Source of the DNA: Cristatella mucedo | Taxonomy: Eukaryota > Bryozoa > Phylactolaemata > Cristatellidae | Assembly (NCBI GenBank): GCA_009760855.2 | Contig: WPIO01000347.1 | Span: forward strand, 64,001 to 75,349 | Length of the DNA stretch: 11,349 nucleotides | Reading direction: 5' to 3' | Shown here: piece after piece, positions 8,195-11,349 of the stretch | How positions within the stretch are numbered: the stretch's first letter is position 1 | How the letters are laid out: each line of letters begins with the position of its first letter | Notes under the pieces: model-generated | What the model was told of the DNA's origin: nothing | The model's database searches: none | The model's input: the letters and a program-made list of their open reading frames with translations, nothing else | Translations under genes and position numbers: made by a program

Positions 8195-8638
8195 GCTGGT
8201 ATGCAGTAAGAGGTTGACGTCATCGAATAATAGAAAAAAAGAATCTCTGTACAACCTATCAGCAACTTTTTATCCATAGAAAAGTAATGGCTTCTTAGGT
8301 CGTTAGCCCCCATGCACTTGTTCATAGTAACTGTTAGGTTTGCCGTTAGAGGTATGTGCTTAGTGCCTACTGTTTTTTAATGCAGAAATTTCACAGTTTT
8401 AATTCAAGCAGTCCCTGAGAACGACAAAATCTCTAGCGTTATCAGCATTGACATTGTCGGAAATACAGACATCTACTCGTGGCTCTATGTTTACGTACTG
8501 GCTAGAATCATGAGTTGTGAACGATTGGTGTGTTGACTTGCTGCAAAATCTATGCTATGCCAAGCTGCTGGCTAGTTCACTGATTGCTTAGGCCGTGCAG
8601 CAGTTAACACTATTAAACTGACACATAAACCTTAAACG

Positions 8639-8760
8639 GTTGCAACATTAGGCCGCCTAATGTTCAAATTACACCAACCCAAGGTCCTATAAAACCGTTT
8701 GTTAAAACGCTTAACAAACGCTACTGGTTGTAATATTTTGACCTATTTAGTTTGTTAAAT
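8639..8760. repeat. Palindrome cluster, unit 3 (rearranged)
   Basis: The 14-bp palindrome has shrunk to GTTGCAAC (8639-8646), but the neighbouring repeat has grown to perfect 10-bp arms AACATTAGGC/GCCTAATGTT around a single C (8644-8664). The 10-bp arms CGTTTGTTAA/TTAACAAACG are kept at 8696-8720. The last palindrome (8745-8760) is weakened to ATTTAG...TTAAAT. Confidence 0.8.
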
Positions 8761-10833
8761 TACAGCCTGCTTTTCCGATAAAGGCCTACAGTTTTTCTCC
8801 TGTCTTTTAAATATACCACTTCTTCTCAGCAGCCCAGTTAGGCTTAATATTAATTAGTCCATGCCGGTAGTGAGGCATAAAGCAGCCTCATCGAAGAACG
8901 AGCTTGCTTGACGGGTCTTCGAAAAAGTCAGTGATTCCATGGTTGTCATTACGTATTATAGAAATACGTGCTCTTGACATTCGGCTAACATCAACTGAAT
9001 GCATAAGCTCCACGGTGGGATGTCCTTACACACCTAGTTAATGCCGTCCACTCATGCTGATGCAGCTCAATAGCCTGCGAACAGGTTCTCACATTTCGCA
9101 TCGTTTGACCCTGTCCGATGACGGAATTGCACTAGCTTAACGGGTTATACTGGACGGTAAGATAAAGATCGTGAAGATATAGGTGATTGCTGTAGGTGAT
9201 AGTGGTCGTGCTAGTCGTTCGCAAATCTTATTCGATGAAGGGATACTAATAGGTGGTAGTCATCTGTGGAACTACTGCATGCCCCACCGAGCTCTCTCCG
9301 AACTTAGTAAACTTTCAGTAGTGCAGGATTTTACAGGTAATCGATCTTACTGCCGTGCTCCACCATCGTAAAAAAACCGTCGGTTACCGACAAGGCACAT
9401 TATATACACCAATCGTTGGACCCAAATGCCTCATTAACCTGAATTGTGGGCTAATGCCTTGAGTCCACTTTAAACGTGAAACACTCAGGCAGAAAATATA
9501 CGTCGGGACGTTACCCTAAGCGTTTACTAGTCTAATTGAGGCTGTTTGCACCAGCTTTAATAGCGATTACCCTCGGTAATACAGTGGTGCAGCTTGTTGT
9601 ATGGTCACTTGTACAGGAGAAGGGATGAATGTGGGAAACCGATATGACCACAGCTATTACTGCTTCTAGTGGAATTGCTGACAATTCAGTGGATTGTCGT
9701 GAACTCAATGAGATCGGGAGACTACCCAGTGTCCTCACCGTCGCCGTGTCCGAGAACACAAGAACTAGGTTCGTTAGGAAGTCGATGTAAAGCGATGACC
9801 ACTCGGAATTGTCACGTCAAAATACACACGTCCAGTTAGATTTGACGCACTCTTACATATTTCTAAAGGTCAGATGATGGGATTAGTATGCATTGTAAGT
9901 CAATAGCTTAGACGTTTATCGAAAGTGTCTCCTCGATGAAGCTCTCTGACGTAAGGGTGAAGACATACCATCAACGACACGGATAAGGTGCCCCCAACCA
10001 GCCTGCCTGCAAATGCACGAGCACATTCATAAGGGGCAGCAGTGGAAGAACGTTAGTACCACCTAATCCTGAATCGATTACCACATGGAAATGCAAAGCA
10101 AACTGTTGCAACACGCAGTAAGAAAACCTTTTACACTGTCGAACACTTAGAAAGTGCACGTTTTCCAGCTTAGCTGGATTATTCTTGCTCATTTCTCATC
10201 TGAGTGACAGCAAGCCTAACTATTGAGCAGCTCGGGGGCAAGTAGTGAGTTATGGCAGGACTTGAACTTCTTTTGATGCCTATTTTACGTTGTTTTAATT
10301 CGTTCCTTTCAATTAAGCCCTCGATCGAAGAGATTTCCCACACCCAAGCCCATTATTAGCTTCTGCTTGTATGCTCCTGACCGGTGGGTGTACTTTATTT
10401 TTAATCCTATTGTGCTACACAGTATTTCGATTCTCTCTGCGACCAAGAAGCATGCCGAGGTGCCCGTTTTATTAGGGCTTGTGCAGGAATTTTAAGAGTA
10501 TTCCTAAAAGAAGAATTTAAGCTGCATATCATTATTGCTTAACAGTGGAATCAATCTTCCTTCAGGGCCGAGGGTGAAAAGTGCGTCCTTTTAACAATTG
10601 AGGTGATCGTGTTTTTAAATTCTGCCCGTACGTGATACCATATTCCCAGGTACAAGAGGCTGTTATTGCTGCTTAGACTACTTTGCAGCCGTACAAGTGA
10701 AACTCTTTAATCAGCTAGGAATGTGCTCACTGAAATTCTATCATTAAATGGCGATCTGAAATGTTGAGGAAAACCAATTTCTAACTGGTCCGTGCATTGG
10801 CCTAAAACTACAAAAGAATTTAAAAAAGATAAG

Positions 10834-10942
10834 TAGAGGTCATTCAGTCATTGCAATATCTGCAGAGGACATGCAAGCACATGCAATCTAGGCATGCTAT
10901 AAATAATTTTCAGTAGGTAGCCCAGAAAATGTACTAACCCTG
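10834..10942. repeat. 109-bp invariant block, unit 4 copy
   Basis: This is identical to the unit 1 and unit 3 copies, even though the neighbouring ~200 bp (10580-10790) are clearly diverged from units 1 and 3. It lies next to the frameshifted exon remnant, so its conservation is not explained by hitch-hiking on a working exon in this unit. Confidence 0.85.
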
Positions 10943-11010
10943 TATGTAAACAATACTTGCAGGCCCACCCCAGCAAGAAATACACAAACACGTTTAAGTG
11001 CTTTATACAA

Positions 11011-11016
11011 CCTTAC
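11011..11016 (-). other. Donor motif of dead exon copy 4 (GTAAGG)
   Basis: The GTAAGG hexamer is preserved after the frameshifted remnant. Without an acceptor it is probably not used, or acts only as a decoy donor. Confidence 0.45.
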
Positions 11017-11059
11017 CGATGACAGCCGTTCAAACCATCAGGCATACTGGACAGGCCGC
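11017..11059 (-). pseudogene. Truncated and frameshifted LRR exon remnant, copy 4
   Basis: The minus strand matches the last 44 nt of the exon (GGC CTG TCC AGT ATG CCT GAT, reading G-L-S-S-M-P-D). It has lost one G within the TTGGAAC stretch, so the reading frame shifts before the donor. The donor GTAAGG itself is kept at 11011-11016. At 11059/11060 homology to the exon stops at a large deletion, which removes the rest of the exon and the acceptor. This copy cannot contribute a normal LRR module. It also has other changes (CAG to CGG, ACA to TCA, CTG to ATG), showing that it is older or less constrained than the other copies. Confidence 0.82.
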
Positions 11060-11349
11060 TTAGAGTCGTGTATTGTGAAAGATTAGTTCGTTGAATTTAT
11101 GCCCACGTGATGTTACGCTGCTGTGCTATGTCCACTAATTGCATAGGCATGCAGTTGATACATATAAAATAAGGGCTTAATGTAACTACAGTAACACTAA
11201 GGCCTATTGATGCAGCATTATTAGGTCGCTTAAGTGATTTCGTAAATTAAACGCAAACCCAACGGCCAATCAGAACCGCTAAACAGCGCAACAAATACTA
11301 GCCGATTGCAATCTGTCCACCTCTTTTAGGCTTGCTAAATTACTAGCCT
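11060..11349. repeat. Anciently diverged repeat segment at the right edge
   Basis: This aligns with unit 1 from about 2690 to 2960 through many substitutions and small indels: shared anchors include TTGCATAGGC, CCAATCAGAACCG against TATCAAAACCG, and GGCTTGCTAAATTAC against TAGCTTGCTAAATTAC. Divergence is several times that between units 1-3. The palindrome cluster is recognisable only in traces. It holds no exon. Confidence 0.75.

Larger units (their letters stand above)
6023..8918. repeat. Repeat unit 3 (exon partly deleted)
   Basis: This unit keeps the ~200-bp core segment but has lost about 214 bp relative to unit 1 (roughly 2161-2374 of unit 1) at 8183/8184. The loss removes the 5' half of the LRR exon and its original splice acceptor. 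From ~7030 to 7890 it is nearly a copy of unit 1. After the exon it is the most diverged of the first three units. Confidence 0.95.
8183..11016 (-). other. Intronic interval between remnants copy 3 and copy 4
   Basis: This is homologous to the other introns. It carries a palindrome cluster (8639-8760) and an invariant block (10834-10942). I see no open frame that keeps its protein sequence across units, no RNA gene and no transposon ends. Confidence 0.65.
1..11349. repeat. Tandem array of ~2.9-3.1 kb exon-plus-intron units (3 full, 1 partial)
   Basis: The same long sequence recurs four times in the same orientation. The landmark CCATGGTTGTCATTA starts at 19, 3127, 6041 and 8937, giving periods of 3108, 2914 and 2896 bp. 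Most of the length difference is explained by a ~200-bp segment missing from unit 2 near 4978 and a ~214-bp segment missing from unit 3 at 8183/8184. Identity between units looks like 90-98% in most blocks. Each unit carries one minus-strand LRR exon or its remnant. The period is far too long for a classical satellite, and the embedded exon points to duplication of a gene segment. Both ends of the array lie outside the window or at its edge. Confidence 0.97.
8919..11349. repeat. Repeat unit 4 (partial; chimeric right end)
   Basis: From 8919 to about 11059 this unit aligns well with the others. At 11059/11060 it jumps over ~550 bp (unit 1 coordinates ~2139-2690) and continues into sequence that still matches the unit 1 region 2690-2960, but only at roughly 70% by eye. 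The right end is thus an older relative of the repeat joined to a young copy. Confidence 0.9.

Noticed and set aside
1-11349. CRISPR array or bacterial accessory region
   Set aside because: The repeats are ~3 kb, not short and regularly spaced. There are no long bacterial genes or ribosome-binding sites, and the exon has eukaryotic splice signals.

Overview
The window looks like eukaryotic, probably invertebrate, nuclear DNA. It contains no complete gene, no long open reading frame, no RNA gene and no recognisable transposon. It is a head-to-tail array of about 2.9-3.1 kb units: unit 1 at 1-3108, unit 2 at 3109-6022, unit 3 at 6023-8918 and unit 4 from 8919 to the window edge. GC is moderate (roughly two fifths by eye) and CpG is not obviously depleted, which argues weakly against a heavily methylated vertebrate genome. 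I cannot name the species.

The only coding signal I can defend lies on the minus strand, once per unit: a short leucine-rich repeat (LRR) exon. Two copies are intact, at 2097-2237 and 5011-5151. Each has 141 nt (47 codons, two LRRs), a TTTAG acceptor, an in-frame TAG directly upstream of the first codon, and a GTAAGG donor after the last. Each starts LEELDIS and ends EQLTS, both at codon boundaries, so splicing one copy to the next gives a continuous LRR solenoid without changing frame. The exon is therefore a symmetric phase 0-0 module that can be duplicated, skipped or shuffled. The other two copies are damaged. The unit 3 copy (8120-8182) lost its 5' half and original acceptor to a deletion. 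The unit 4 copy (11017-11059) is truncated and frameshifted.

Region by region: 1-2096 is intron-like sequence downstream (in transcription) of exon copy 1; 2238-5010 is the 2773-nt intron between the two intact exons; 5152-8119 lies between the second intact exon and the unit 3 remnant; 8183-11016 lies between the two remnants; 11060-11349 is a much older, strongly diverged version of the same repeat. Outside the exon, each unit carries a cluster of palindromes (2826-2950 and its equivalents). Units 1, 3 and 4 also carry a 109-bp block identical in all three, which lies in a segment missing from unit 2.

My reading is that this is part of a large minus-strand LRR gene, or a decaying gene segment, growing by tandem duplication of exon plus intron and shuffled by unequal crossing-over or gene conversion. 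The two intact exons differ more from each other than their flanking introns do. Most of the changes alter amino acids at equivalent positions of the two LRRs, some of them on the predicted ligand-facing side. This suggests a recognition receptor whose binding surface is diversifying, but the numbers are small and the rest of the gene is outside the window.
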